Below, piece after piece: positions 50,301 through 59,146 of a stretch of DNA of 64,000 nucleotides. The notes below the pieces were generated by a model that did no database searches, was not told where the DNA came from, and saw only the letters and a list, made by a program, of their open reading frames with translations. The translations under genes were made by a program, and so were the position numbers. Every line of letters starts with the position of its first letter. Position 1 is the stretch's first letter. The stretch is taken from NCBI GenBank assembly GCA_009774215.1, contig VSNH01000004.1:1-64000 (forward strand), read 5' to 3'. This DNA comes from Lachnospiraceae bacterium. Lineage in GTDB: Bacteria; Bacillota; Clostridia; Lachnospirales; Lachnospiraceae.

Positions 50301-50727
50301 CGTGAAAATGCCGGAAATAAAGACAGCAGGATATGCCGCAAGCCCGGGAACAGGTATGCCGGGTCATGCGGACGGCGGCATTTTTACGGTACCGCATATA
50401 GCGCGGTTTGCAGAGGATGGTCCAGAGGCAGCAATTCCGCTGGATGGATCCCAGAATGCGATTGATCTGTGGGTAAAAACAGGGGAGCTTCTGGGCATGG
50501 ACGGTCTTTCCGGGGGCGCGGAGCCTTTGGCGGCATCTGTTGAAGAGGCGGCATACGCAGGAGCGGGAGACGTCGTGATTCAGGTGGATAACAGCCGCAC
50601 GATACAGTTTAACGACGGCGCGCCGTCCAAGGACGAAATAGAGGAAATTTTGGACGATGAAAATGAGAAATTCGCGCGGCAGATGGAGGCATGGATGGCA
50701 AATAACCGGCGGGTAAGATTTTCTTAA
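47338..50727 (+). CDS. Tail tape measure protein
   Basis: 1,129 residues that set tail length. TP901-type N-terminal core (SEFESAFAGVKKTVNATSEE, AESGGQLGIRNENIIEFS), central hydrophobic helices (about 470-525), long helical middle and a C-terminal GHADGGIFTVPHIARFAEDG segment. Starts at TTG behind GAAGGAGGTGATCCGGA, overlapping the frameshift extension. Confidence 0.93.
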   Translation: MPKSKEYELAIKIAGEVEKSFYESTKLTKKELRDIAKQAAKSAELANGTYGSMGQKISRGLKDAEPAFSGLEKAAKASFKSIELMAGMAGAGISAGLIGSIHVGSEFESAFAGVKKTVNATSEELAQMRADLRRMAKEEIPMTAAELSAIAESGGQLGIRNENIIEFSATMANMDVATNLTSDEAATEFAQFANIVNMQQDKFDELGSTVVELGNNMATTESDIVSMGMRIAAAGNQVKLSEPDIMAYSAALSSVGIEAEAGGTAFSKMLTKLQMAVETGEGLKNYAKVAGMTGSEFKKAFTEDATTAINAFLSGLGDTERNGKSAIAVLDEMGLTEVRLRDTLLRASNASGMFEDALEMASDAWEENTALTKEAEQRYKTLESQTQMTKNKITDLGISVYDDLRPGLTEGIGLVNEFIDSMAGNEDAIGDMIESATKKLPTMVRKTKEAGEAIGDFAEPFLAVGGWLADNPGVITGAIAGIGSALTAYKVASGVSALVSALGALNPVGMAIMGLGAVAGVITGIGTAVKKASNEAKRANLDAHFGKITLSLEDLQETASHIVQSKELDMIRESVLAMDEAEGIADDIKSTTDALNKMNWKISMGMELGEAEQEKYRSQVEGYIASTQEYLTQKQYAVNIAVGVLTDDDLEGNNIVTKVNQFYATKQNELQQLGTDLNNLITEAFNDGLLDIDEVEKITQLQSQMAEIQNALAGAEYDANLELMKSEYLTGGALDADSFMNMQAELAEQTAAAGEEYRKSFVMAASNAGIMLRDGTVDQTEYDRMMDEFQTNYLEQIGEIQAKVADFQNQVIREQYADEIGGIDLNGKIREQMGLSLDNIGATGNSALNWDTDLIYKGMDIGLERSDKAALSELWEEMQPQFAQQQETVRQFREAGKAVPESIRQGMLDSAAIGALVGDQEAIYAMMGEEARNNPEYQAMLEDLQEQGTYIPEQIAAGIRENKLVVQNAVMEACNVGLTQGLNAVGLGVKMPEIKTAGYAASPGTGMPGHADGGIFTVPHIARFAEDGPEAAIPLDGSQNAIDLWVKTGELLGMDGLSGGAEPLAASVEEAAYAGAGDVVIQVDNSRTIQFNDGAPSKDEIEEILDDENEKFARQMEAWMANNRRVRFS

Positions 50728-50775
50728 AAATAGATTCATTTTGAACAGCTCCGATTTGAAACGAAAGGTGAATAT

Positions 50776-50973
50776 ATGTATAAGACAAAACAGGGGGAAT
50801 GCTGGGACGAGGTGGCAAAAAAGGTCTACGGAAGCGAGAAGTACACGGGATATCTGATGCAGAATAACCTTCCACTTCTCGATATTGCGGTCTTTTCTGC
50901 GGGAACGGTGGTTAATACGCCTGATCTGCCAGCAGACGAAACAGATATTCCTATATGGAGGAAACAGGGATGA
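50776..50973 (+). CDS. Tail protein X
   Basis: 65 residues resembling P2 gpX: KTKQGECWDEVAKKVYGSEK plus a short LysM-like C-terminal part. gpX helps complete the tail tip. Its stop overlaps the gpD-like start (ATGA). Confidence 0.82.
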   Translation: MYKTKQGECWDEVAKKVYGSEKYTGYLMQNNLPLLDIAVFSAGTVVNTPDLPADETDIPIWRKQG

Positions 50974-52244
50974 GCAGGGCGAGACGGGCATCAATTAGTG
51001 TAAGCTATGAACACGTGAATATTACGGATGAGATAGCGGGCAGTGTCAAGTCGCTCACATATACGGATGCGGCATCTGGGGAATCAGACGCATTATCCCT
51101 GTCACTGCAGGATCGGGACAGGAAGTGGATGGGGAGCTGGGCACCGCAGAAAGGGGACCACATAAGCGCAACGACAGCCTTTCACGATTGGGATGGGGAA
51201 GGTGACAGCTGGAGCATTTACTGTGGTTCTTTTGAGGTGGACGACATTTCCATGTCCGGCCCGCCGCCTGCCTGCACGATCGGAGCGGTATCCATCCCGA
51301 GATCGACGGCTTTCAACGAGGAAGAACGGACAAAGAACTGGGAAGAGGTCACCGTGAAGGAGATCGCGGAGGAAATTGCGTCCAGAGCAGGGATATCATT
51401 ATACTACGAGGCAGAGGATATCCCGGTGCGATCAATGGAGCAGGACCGCCAGACGGATTGCAAGTTTTTGTATGCAGTATGCGAAAAATACGGGCTGGCA
51501 ATGAAGGTGTTTGCTGAAAAGATCGTCATATTTGACGAGGCAGCCTATGAAACAGCACCGCCCGTTGCAGAATTGAAGTATGAAGACTTTGCCGCAGGGT
51601 ACCAGTATAAATCCACGCTGGAGGGAACATACACAGGGGCAAAGATTGCTTATTCTGATCCAGGAACCGGCGAAGACCACATTGTTACCGTGGGCGGGGG
51701 TGACAGGATCAAAGAGATCAACGAGGAGGCGGATAGTGCCGCGGACGCACAGAGGAAGGCGGTTGCGGCATTAAACAACGCAAATAAGAAGGACATAACA
51801 TTTTCTGGTACCGTCAAGGCAAGAAGGGAGCTGCTTGCAAGCAGATGCATCCGCATTTCAGGTTTCGGGGTGCCGGACGGCATCTACTATCTGGACAAGG
51901 TAGTGACGAAAATAAGCGGAAACGGTGCGTCACGGCAGTCCATCGAAGCCCATAAGGTAGGATACAGGATGGACAATGCGGTTGTTCTGATAGATGAAAT
52001 ACCGGAAGAAACGGAAACGGGCGGCGGAGAGTACACAGTGGAGAAAGGCGATACGCTCTGGAAGATTGCAGAACAGACACTGGGGTCTCCTACCAGATAC
52101 GCAGAAATTTATGACATAAACAAAGAAGTGATAGAGGAGACAGCCAGGGGACGGGGAAAAAGGGATTCAAGCAACGGACACTGGCTGTTTCCGGGTACGG
52201 CATTAAAGATTCCGGGAACGAAAGGAAGCGCGGGGAATGGCTGA
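50970..52244 (+). CDS. Tail hub protein gpD with C-terminal LysM
   Basis: 424 residues. Residues 1-330 follow the P2 gpD/T4 gp27 hub family (ITDEIAGSVKSLTYTDAASG, DCKFLYAVCEKYGLAMKVF). Residues about 350-415 are a LysM peptidoglycan-binding module (YTVEKGDTLWKIAEQTLGSP). A LysM fused to the hub fits attachment to a Gram-positive wall. Confidence 0.88.
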   Translation: MSRARRASISVSYEHVNITDEIAGSVKSLTYTDAASGESDALSLSLQDRDRKWMGSWAPQKGDHISATTAFHDWDGEGDSWSIYCGSFEVDDISMSGPPPACTIGAVSIPRSTAFNEEERTKNWEEVTVKEIAEEIASRAGISLYYEAEDIPVRSMEQDRQTDCKFLYAVCEKYGLAMKVFAEKIVIFDEAAYETAPPVAELKYEDFAAGYQYKSTLEGTYTGAKIAYSDPGTGEDHIVTVGGGDRIKEINEEADSAADAQRKAVAALNNANKKDITFSGTVKARRELLASRCIRISGFGVPDGIYYLDKVVTKISGNGASRQSIEAHKVGYRMDNAVVLIDEIPEETETGGGEYTVEKGDTLWKIAEQTLGSPTRYAEIYDINKEVIEETARGRGKRDSSNGHWLFPGTALKIPGTKGSAGNG

Positions 52245-53025
52245 CAGTGAGATTAGGATAGGAAGAGTGTCATCGGTTGATTACGAGTCGGGAATGGTGC
52301 GGGTAACATACCGGGACAAGGACGATTCGGTGACAATAAATCTTCCGACAATGAATTTCAATGATGAATACCGGATGCCGGAGCCAGGGCAGGATGTGGT
52401 TGTGGCGCATTTGTCGAACGGAAGCAGCCGCGGCGTTCTCCTCGGGACAGTGTGGAACAAAAAGAACATACCGACAGAAACCGGAGAGAAACTTTACAGA
52501 AAGGATTTTTCAAGGGAAAAAGACGCGGCTTATGTAAAATACAGCGATGCGACGGGAGAATATCTGGTAAAGGCCGCAAATGTTCATATTAATGGCGTTA
52601 ATAAGACGGTTCTTGATGGCCCGAACGTGGAGATTTTTGCAAACTTTTCTATAGCTGTACAGACAGAAAAAATGAATATCGATTTGTCATGTCTGGAAGT
52701 GACAGGCGGGGAAGAGGACAAGATATCGGCAAGCATAAAGACGGATGTCACGATGGAGCAGGAAGAAAACGAGCTTGAGGCAGTTATATTGAAAGCATTC
52801 TTTAAGTTTGTGGAAGATATAAGGGTGCAGGCAGGAACATGCGTGGAGGTCAGGGCAGAAGAGTCCGTCACAATAAGAGCGGGCACAGATATGAATATAT
52901 CGGGGAGAACAAGCAGGCTGTCGGGGGAGAACGCGGTAACCATATCGTCTGGGGGCACACTTAGGTTCTCCGACGGACAGCACAGCATCACTCTTGCAGA
53001 GATCATAGAGAGGCTGGGTGAATAA
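52237..53025 (+). CDS. Baseplate assembly protein V (spike)
   Basis: 262 residues with the gpV/gp45 OB-fold start (GRVSSVDYESGMVRVTYRDK, PGQDVVVAHLSNGSSRGVLL) and a C-terminal repeat-rich beta region (VEVRAEESVTIRAGTDMNIS) expected to form the needle-like tip. Confidence 0.88.
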   Translation: MADSEIRIGRVSSVDYESGMVRVTYRDKDDSVTINLPTMNFNDEYRMPEPGQDVVVAHLSNGSSRGVLLGTVWNKKNIPTETGEKLYRKDFSREKDAAYVKYSDATGEYLVKAANVHINGVNKTVLDGPNVEIFANFSIAVQTEKMNIDLSCLEVTGGEEDKISASIKTDVTMEQEENELEAVILKAFFKFVEDIRVQAGTCVEVRAEESVTIRAGTDMNISGRTSRLSGENAVTISSGGTLRFSDGQHSITLAEIIERLGE

Positions 53026-53027
53026 AC

Positions 53028-53426
53028 ATGGGGATGGTTGGAAACTTTGGCAGCAGGATTGTTTTTGAGACATCTGACCAGAAGATACTGACTTTTTCGG
53101 GAATGACACAGAAAGTATCTGGCAAATACGCGAAGCACAGCGTGATCGGGCAGAAGGACAGACCGGAGTTTACGGGACCAGGCAGCAGGAGCGTCAGCTT
53201 TAAGATCATGCTGGATGTTATGCTCGGCATCAGACCAAGGGAAGTCATGGACAGGATCGAGGAGGCAGCAGAAAACGGGGAGACGGAATATCTGGTCATA
53301 GGCGGCCGCCCAGTGAGCGGAAATAAGTTTTATATATCGTCAGTATCGGAGGCGTTTGATGTGGTGATGAGCCACGGAGAGATAGCCAGGGCGACGCTGA
53401 ATATCAGCATGGAGGAATACTTGTGA
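53028..53426 (+). CDS. Tail protein U (P2 gpU-like)
   Basis: 132 residues. TFSGMTQKVSGKYAKHSVIG, then KPEFTGPG-like PEFTGPGSRSVSFKIMLD and GVRP-like GIRPREVMDRIEEA match the gpU family, which sits between tube and hub. Follows gpV by two bases. Confidence 0.83.
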   Translation: MGMVGNFGSRIVFETSDQKILTFSGMTQKVSGKYAKHSVIGQKDRPEFTGPGSRSVSFKIMLDVMLGIRPREVMDRIEEAAENGETEYLVIGGRPVSGNKFYISSVSEAFDVVMSHGEIARATLNISMEEYL

Positions 53427-53740
53427 TCAACATACAGGCGGCAGTTATCAGGATAAACGGGATAAGGGAGAGTGAAGCGGAGAATATCAGGAGGTGCCTT
53501 ACTACATTGTACTCTGTGCGGGAGGGTGAACAGCCGCTTGACAGGGATTTCGGACTTGCGCAGGACTTTCTTGACCAACCGATACCCATTGCGAAAAACA
53601 TACTGGCATTGGAAGTGATTGAGAAAACCCGGCGCTATGAAAAGAGGGTAAAAGTAGAGCAGGTGGAATATGCTGCGGGCGAAGGGGGACAGTTGATCCC
53701 GGTTATATATTTAAAAAGGAGTGATGACGCGTGGAAATGA
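53423..53740 (+). CDS. Baseplate protein W (gp25-like)
   Basis: 105 residues, GTG start overlapping the previous stop. EAENIRRCLTTLYSVREGEQ and PLDRDFGLAQDFLDQPI are characteristic of the GpW/gp25 family of baseplate wedge proteins. Confidence 0.88.
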   Translation: MINIQAAVIRINGIRESEAENIRRCLTTLYSVREGEQPLDRDFGLAQDFLDQPIPIAKNILALEVIEKTRRYEKRVKVEQVEYAAGEGGQLIPVIYLKRSDDAWK

Positions 53741-54882
53741 AGACGGTACTGGAGTACCCGGACGTGAGCTTTATTGAGAACATGTCTATAGAAGACATGT
53801 TGGATTTTTATATAGGGGAAATGCAGAAAAAATACAGGGAACTGACGGGCAGGGATCTGGTTCTGCATGAAGCTGACCCGGTCAGGCTGATGGCATATAC
53901 AAACTGCCTTCTGATCTATCAGATTGCCCAGTATGCTGACCGCGCGGGGAAAATGGCTTTGTTGAAATACAGTTACGGTGATTACCTTGAGAATATCGGT
54001 GCTTTAAAGGGAATAGCGAGAAATCCGGGAGCGACGGCGAAAGTAAGGCTTCGTTTCACACTGTCATCAAAACGTCCAGGGGCAACGGCCATCAGGGAGG
54101 GCATCAGGGTTACCGCTTCGGACGGTGTATATTTTAAAACGTTAGATATGCTGGAAATTCCGGCGGGGCAGCTTTTCGGAGAAGTAAATGCAGAGTGTCG
54201 CGAAATTGGGATAAAAGGGAATGGATATGGGATCGGCGCGATCAAGACATTAGTAGACCCGGTCGCGTATGTGGAAAAAGTTGAGAACATCACAGTCTCT
54301 GAGGGCGGGGCGGATTTAGAATCGGATGAGAATCTTGCGGAGAGAATTTTCCTTGCGCCGGCTTCCTGGTCTACGGCAGGGCCGGACGATGCTTACAGAT
54401 ACTGGGTAAGAACATTCAATCCGGCCATAACTGATGTGATGGTAGGATCGGATATTCCGGGGGAAGTGGATATTTTCTTTATACTGCAGGATGGACAGCT
54501 GCCGGAGGAAACGATGATTGCAGAGTTAGAGCAGTATCTAAAAAATGAAGAGGTACGTCCGCTCACCGATCAGGTGATTGTCCGGGCACCGGAAATTCAG
54601 GAATATGAGATTGACCTGACATACTACATAAACAAAAGCGACCGGGCGAGGGCATCCGCGATCAATGACCAGGTACAGGAGGCAGCACAGAAATATATCA
54701 CATGGCAGAGGGAAAGGATCGGAAGGGATATTAATCCGGATCAGCTCAGAAAGATGCTTTTACTTGCAGGAGCAAAACGTCTGGAGATCAGGGAACCGCA
54801 GTTTTCCGCCATAACGCAGGCAGGCATTGCACTGCCCGTGGGAGAAATACGGGTCTTATACGGAGGAATCGAGGATGATTAA
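53731..54882 (+). CDS. Baseplate protein J
   Basis: 383 residues. The P2 gpJ/T4 gp6 family is evident from FIENMSIEDMLDFYIGEMQ, REGIRVTASDGVYFKTLD and ENLAERIFLAPASWSTAGPD. Forms the baseplate ring with W and I. GTG start; overlaps W by 10 bases and I by eight. Confidence 0.92.
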   Translation: MEMKTVLEYPDVSFIENMSIEDMLDFYIGEMQKKYRELTGRDLVLHEADPVRLMAYTNCLLIYQIAQYADRAGKMALLKYSYGDYLENIGALKGIARNPGATAKVRLRFTLSSKRPGATAIREGIRVTASDGVYFKTLDMLEIPAGQLFGEVNAECREIGIKGNGYGIGAIKTLVDPVAYVEKVENITVSEGGADLESDENLAERIFLAPASWSTAGPDDAYRYWVRTFNPAITDVMVGSDIPGEVDIFFILQDGQLPEETMIAELEQYLKNEEVRPLTDQVIVRAPEIQEYEIDLTYYINKSDRARASAINDQVQEAAQKYITWQRERIGRDINPDQLRKMLLLAGAKRLEIREPQFSAITQAGIALPVGEIRVLYGGIEDD

Positions 54883-55528
54883 GATAAGCGGATGTGAGCC
54901 GATCGGACTCATGCCGGAGGCCTTGCGCGGGGACGCACAGATTAAGGCAATGAGTTATGCGCTGGGGGAGACAGCGAGGATGCTTTTGGGGAAAATAGAC
55001 CCGGTGGCAGTATATGCTGGGGTCGATATCCTGCCGGAGCAGATCGTGGATCTGCTGGCAGTAGAATTTCGGGCGCAGTATTACGATACATCCCTGCCGG
55101 TTCTGGAAAAAAGGAAAGCGGTAAAAAAAGCGCTGCTATGGCATTGCAGGGCGGGAACCGTGTCCGCTGTCAGGGAATTGACAGATCTGGTGTGGAGAAG
55201 CGACTCCGCACGGGTGCAGGAATGGTTTGAGTATGGAGCCGCGCCGTATCTGTTCAGGGTTCTTCTTGAAACAGATATGCGGATAGAGGAGGAGAAGATC
55301 GAAGACTTTCTTGCGGCACTGTGGAAAGTGAAGAACACAAGATCGCATCTGGAATCGATCACATTCAGGAGAAAGATCAGTCAGACGCTGTATGTTGGGG
55401 TGGCAGTGAAGAACAGCGGGCACATCATCATATCCGATGTCTGGCATGATAAATACGAAATGAAGAAGGAGGTTTATCACGGCACAGCGATGTCAAACGT
55501 ACAGAGAATAAGGATAAGGGAGGGATAA
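54875..55528 (+). CDS. Tail protein I
   Basis: 217 residues; gpI family (ILPEQIVDLLAVEFRAQYYD, KRKAVKKALLWHCRAGTVSA, VQEWFEYGAAPYLFRVLLE). Links the baseplate wedge to the fibres. ATG 54875 overlaps the J stop; an earlier in-frame start is inside J and disregarded. Confidence 0.9.
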   Translation: MIKISGCEPIGLMPEALRGDAQIKAMSYALGETARMLLGKIDPVAVYAGVDILPEQIVDLLAVEFRAQYYDTSLPVLEKRKAVKKALLWHCRAGTVSAVRELTDLVWRSDSARVQEWFEYGAAPYLFRVLLETDMRIEEEKIEDFLAALWKVKNTRSHLESITFRRKISQTLYVGVAVKNSGHIIISDVWHDKYEMKKEVYHGTAMSNVQRIRIREG

Positions 55529-55534
55529 GCAAAC

Positions 55535-56464
55535 ATGGCAGAGTTTTACGCAGCGGTCACGACAGATGCAGGGCTTGCTTTATCAGCGGATCTTCTCACA
55601 GGAGAGCAGATAGTTTTTACGAAGCTGGTTACAGGCAGCGGTGTTTATGATGAGCAGGAAATGACAAGACCGATGCTGCAGAAAGCATGGCAGATCAGGG
55701 AACCGAAACAGCAGTTTGAATTTAGCAGAATCGAGAAGGCAACGGATAACTGCATTCTGCTGAAAACGCTGATGTCAAACGTCAACCTGACAGAAGGCTA
55801 CAGGATGACAGAGATTGGTATCTATGCCAAAAAGAAGGGAGAGGAGGGAGAGGAAATCCTGTATTCCATTTCCGTGGCAAAGGAGCCGGACTTTTTCCCG
55901 TGTTATAACGGGCTTGCAGCCGTGGAGATTATTGAGGAGTATTATATCACGGTATCTGATGCGGCATATGTATCATTGCAGACAAGCAGCAGCGCGGCGG
56001 TGCTTAAAGAAGATCTAGAAAAGCTGAAAGCGGAGATTCAGGCAGAACTTAATCAAAAGATAGAAGATCTCAAGAAGCAGATTGGGGATCTGTCTGAGCT
56101 GCTTACGGAGAATAAAGACTGTCTTGTGGATGCGATCAATGAGATAGCTGCAGTCATCAGACCGCTGGTAGCGTATGGATGGGCAACGGATCAGGATATT
56201 GATGATATTATCGAAGAAATCTATGTAGAGGATCCGGACTGGGTAGGAGTGATTGATATCGCAGCTGACAGCGTGATCGAAGAAATCATCAATGGAACAT
56301 ATGAGGATGAATATGAAGAGGAGAGCGAAAATGTAGTATCCGACGAGGATATCGACGCGATCATAGCAGGTACATATGTTGGTGAAGAAGAGGAATCGTC
56401 TGACAGTACAAATAAAGAGGTAGACAATATTATTAGAAATTCGTTTAAAGGAAAGGAAGCATAA
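55535..56464 (+). CDS. Tail fibre protein (gpH N-terminal type) with repeated DxIIxGTY motifs
   Basis: 309 residues. The first about 150 match the tail-collar/fibre N-domain (FYAAVTTDAGLALSADLLTG, GYRMTEIGIYAKKKGEEG). A coiled coil follows (LEKLKAEIQAELNQKIEDLK). The acidic C-terminal third repeats a short helical motif: DQDIDDIIEEIYVED, ADSVIEEIINGTYED, DEDIDAIIAGTYVGE and a diverged fourth. No receptor-binding tip domain is present. Confidence 0.85.
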   Translation: MAEFYAAVTTDAGLALSADLLTGEQIVFTKLVTGSGVYDEQEMTRPMLQKAWQIREPKQQFEFSRIEKATDNCILLKTLMSNVNLTEGYRMTEIGIYAKKKGEEGEEILYSISVAKEPDFFPCYNGLAAVEIIEEYYITVSDAAYVSLQTSSSAAVLKEDLEKLKAEIQAELNQKIEDLKKQIGDLSELLTENKDCLVDAINEIAAVIRPLVAYGWATDQDIDDIIEEIYVEDPDWVGVIDIAADSVIEEIINGTYEDEYEEESENVVSDEDIDAIIAGTYVGEEEESSDSTNKEVDNIIRNSFKGKEA

Positions 56465-56467
56465 GCA

Positions 56468-56836
56468 ATGGGAGTCATACATACATCACACTTAGAGAGA
56501 TTTGCGAAAGGATTTGAACAGAAAATAACGAATCTTTTTGCAAAGAAAACTGAAATTCCGACAACGCTTCCAGCGAATGGCGGTAATGCGGCTACTGTAA
56601 ATGGGCATACAGTTGCCGCGAATGTACCGGCCGGGGCAAAATTTACAGATACTAATACGACGTACAGTCCAATGACGGGGGCAACTGCGGCAGCATCCGG
56701 CACACAGGGATTGGTTCCGGCACCGGGGAAGGGGAAGCAAAATTCTTTTCTCAGGGGTGATGGAACATGGGCAGAAATGACCGAAGCGACAGATGCAGAT
56801 ATTGATCAGATTATCGCGGGAACATTCAACGGATAG
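56468..56836 (+). CDS. Small tail fibre protein
   Basis: 122 residues with fibre-like segments NGGNAATVNGHTVAANVPAG and GLVPAPGKGKQNSFLRGDGT, ending in DADIDQIIAGTFNG, the same motif repeated in the preceding gene. Probably a shaft or adaptor that pairs with the other fibre proteins. Confidence 0.75.
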   Translation: MGVIHTSHLERFAKGFEQKITNLFAKKTEIPTTLPANGGNAATVNGHTVAANVPAGAKFTDTNTTYSPMTGATAAASGTQGLVPAPGKGKQNSFLRGDGTWAEMTEATDADIDQIIAGTFNG

Positions 56837-56849
56837 GAGGGCTTTTATA

Positions 56850-57509
56850 ATGAAAATGATATCGGCAAACAAGTTGAACAGACTCTGGAAGAACGGAGTC
56901 GTTGCTAAAATGGTGGCAAAGACGAGGGTTTTGAAGACAAAAGAGGAAATATTAGCAAATACCAACGCAGAGAATGTGGTTGGGGCGGCAACGGTTAAGG
57001 AGTTAATTAATAAAATGGCGGTACAACCGAATTGGATCATAGATCAATCAACAGGCAAAATCACAGGCTATAAAACTCCGGGAGGTGCAGATACAGTGTT
57101 CCCTTTTAGCGGCACTTCGACAGCATTATTTGTTGGAAAGGTAACAGTTACAGGCAGAAATGGAGCAAAAAAAACGGGATCAATAAACGTGGTCGGCTGT
57201 ACAGGATTTACAAAGAAATCAGATACACAGCTTATTTGTAACGCAAGCGGATCGTACAATATTTATTCTACGATAAAGAAAAGCAACGATCACAAGAACT
57301 ATGTCGGCAAGCTCTCCTTGAAGGTCAATAATGCTGCGGCTGTAAGCTATTCGTGCGGTGGAAGCGGTAGGAGCTATGCGTTCGAACAAGTAACATTAAG
57401 TTTGGCGAAAGGTGACACGATTGAAGTTGAAGCATCAATCACCTCAAATAATACCGAAACCGCTACTGTAACAAATATGGTTCAATGTTGCATTTGCAAG
57501 CCGGATTAA
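56850..57509 (+). CDS. Putative receptor-binding tail fibre tip
   Basis: 219 residues. N-terminal helical part (MISANKLNRLWKNGVVAKM, KTKEEILANTNAENVVGAAT), then a Gly/Ser/Thr-rich beta domain with cysteines (VGCTGF, YSCGGSGRSYAFEQVTL, VQCCICKPD). Position after the fibre shaft suggests host recognition. Not matched to a specific family. Confidence 0.6.
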   Translation: MKMISANKLNRLWKNGVVAKMVAKTRVLKTKEEILANTNAENVVGAATVKELINKMAVQPNWIIDQSTGKITGYKTPGGADTVFPFSGTSTALFVGKVTVTGRNGAKKTGSINVVGCTGFTKKSDTQLICNASGSYNIYSTIKKSNDHKNYVGKLSLKVNNAAAVSYSCGGSGRSYAFEQVTLSLAKGDTIEVEASITSNNTETATVTNMVQCCICKPD

Positions 57510-57573
57510 ACCGGTGCAATTACTATATTGATACAGAAACAGTAGCAGGGAAATTGAATATGTAACTTATCAG

Positions 57574-57600
57574 ATGGAGCCAAAAGGCTCTTATTTTTAT
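57574..57600 (+). terminator. Possible terminator after the fibre tip gene
   Basis: GAGCC-AAAA-GGCTC stem followed by TTATTTTT. Confidence 0.45.
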
Positions 57601-57619
57601 CCAGAGAAAGGAGAAACTA

Positions 57620-58327
57620 ATGTTACACCTTGTGTATGTAGGAGAAAAAGAAAAAAAGTATGCAGTTGACTTCACGCAGGTGAGTGAACATGTAATGCAG
57701 ATAACCGGCGATTTTCCGATCAAAGGGAACGGGTTTATATTGTCACGTATAAATTGCGAGGATGAATGGGATTATACAGGATTCAAAACAATTTATAGGA
57801 ACATCGAAGGAGGGGCACAGTTTTCTGACGATGGCAGTGTGTATGTTGCGCCGCCGGAGCCGGAACCTGCGCCGGAGCCGGAACCATACGTTCCGACGCT
57901 GGAAGAAGTAAAAGAGATAAAGCTGCAGGAGATTGCAATGGAATGCGAGCAGGCGATCTATTTCGGGGTTGATGTTGTTCTTCCGGGCGGGACGGAGCAT
58001 TTCAGCCTGACGGAGAAAGATCAGATCAATCTCTTCGGTAAGCAGGCGCAGATGGTGGCCGGAGCGGAGCGGTTTGAATATCATCAGGACGGACACCCGT
58101 GCAGATATTATACGAAAGAAGAAATACAGATGATCGTGGAGACAGCGCTTGGATATGTGACATACCATACGACATACTGTAATGCGCTTAACGTGTGGAT
58201 CAGGACGCTGGAAGATGCTGATACAGTCAATTCAGTTGTATACGGCTGTGACATCCCGACAGAGTATCAGAGCGAAGTACTGAGGGATATACTTGCACAG
58301 CGCGAAGCAGGGAACGGGGAGGAGTAG
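57620..58327 (+). CDS. Tail fibre assembly-like protein (DUF4376-like)
   Basis: 235 residues. A small N-terminal domain, a (PEPEP)-type linker (PPEPEPAPEPEPYVPT) and a C-terminal helical domain (LEEVKEIKLQEIAMECEQAI, FSLTEKDQINLFGKQAQM, YCNALNVWIRTLED) as in DUF4376 proteins next to phage fibres. RBS AAAGGAGAAACTA. Confidence 0.72.
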   Translation: MLHLVYVGEKEKKYAVDFTQVSEHVMQITGDFPIKGNGFILSRINCEDEWDYTGFKTIYRNIEGGAQFSDDGSVYVAPPEPEPAPEPEPYVPTLEEVKEIKLQEIAMECEQAIYFGVDVVLPGGTEHFSLTEKDQINLFGKQAQMVAGAERFEYHQDGHPCRYYTKEEIQMIVETALGYVTYHTTYCNALNVWIRTLEDADTVNSVVYGCDIPTEYQSEVLRDILAQREAGNGEE

Positions 58328-58329
58328 GC

Positions 58330-58767
58330 ATGGAACTCCTATTGTTTCTGATCGGCGGTCGTGTGTATACGTGGATAGAGATACTTTGGAGAGGCTATAC
58401 CCACTGGAGTATGTTTACTCTGGGCGGCGTCTGCTTCGTGCTTATGGGACTGCTAAACGAGTATAAGATCCCGTGGCACTGGTGTCTTTTGAGACAGGCG
58501 GTAGTGAGCGCGGTCATCATAACGGTGTTTGAGTTTTTCGCAGGCTGCGTGGTTAATCTGTGGCTCGGCTGGGGTGTGTGGGACTACTCTGGTCTGCCAT
58601 TTAACCTGTACGGCCAGATATGCTTATATTTTTCTCTGATTTGGATGCCACTGTCAGTAGTCGGAATCGTGCTTGATGACTGGATCAGGTATCTTATGTA
58701 CTTATGGCTGCGCAAATACATTCCGTGGATGCAGGAGAGGGAACGGCCCCGTTACAGGATTGTGTAA
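58330..58767 (+). CDS. CmpB-like membrane protein (putative ABC transporter permease family)
   Basis: 145 residues with about four membrane helices (FTLGGVCFVLMGLLNEY, AVVSAVIITVFEFFAGCVVNLWLG, YGQICLYFSLIWMPLSVVGIVL). The family is named for ABC permeases but is common as a lone gene in Clostridia phages near lysis genes. Role not known. Confidence 0.7.
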   Translation: MELLLFLIGGRVYTWIEILWRGYTHWSMFTLGGVCFVLMGLLNEYKIPWHWCLLRQAVVSAVIITVFEFFAGCVVNLWLGWGVWDYSGLPFNLYGQICLYFSLIWMPLSVVGIVLDDWIRYLMYLWLRKYIPWMQERERPRYRIV

Positions 58768-58822
58768 TGCGGGCAGGCGTTCTTTTTATATATATAAACT
58801 TAAAGGAAAGAAGGTGAAAAAT

Positions 58823-59143
58823 ATGGATTTTTGGGCATTTGTCCTTGCCTTGGGGATCCCGTCTGGAATCACAGCATTTTGCTTCGGGATTTTAGAGCGG
58901 AAGTTAGATAAGCGGGAAAAAAGACGGGAAGAGAAAGAGAAGATCAGAGAGAAGCAGGAGCTTCTCGTAGTGAAAAGCATTGGGGCGGCACTTTCGCTCA
59001 GTGAGGCTACGGCGGAGGCGGTGGCAAGAATCCCGGATGCACACTGCAATGGTGATATGCACGCGGCACTGGAATATGCCAGAAAGATAAAACACGAGCA
59101 GAAAGATTTCTTGACGCAGCAGAGTATCGAAGCGATATTTTAA
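58823..59143 (+). CDS. Small membrane-anchored phage protein
   Basis: 106 residues: one N-terminal membrane helix (FWAFVLALGIPSGITAFCFG), a charged coiled coil (ERKLDKREKRREEKEKIREK) and a C-terminal helical part. ATG 58823 follows GGAAAGAAGGTG. Could be a holin accessory or spanin-like protein; function not established. Confidence 0.6.
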   Translation: MDFWAFVLALGIPSGITAFCFGILERKLDKREKRREEKEKIREKQELLVVKSIGAALSLSEATAEAVARIPDAHCNGDMHAALEYARKIKHEQKDFLTQQSIEAIF

Positions 59144-59146
59144 CCG

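Noticed and set aside
50041..50994. Minus-strand open frame of 317 codons
   Set aside because: Shadow of the tape measure and tail X genes; His/Arg/Cys-rich shadow composition.
58330..58767. The phage CmpB-like protein as a true ABC permease
   Set aside because: No ATPase or binding protein is encoded near it and only the membrane part is present; the family name is historical.
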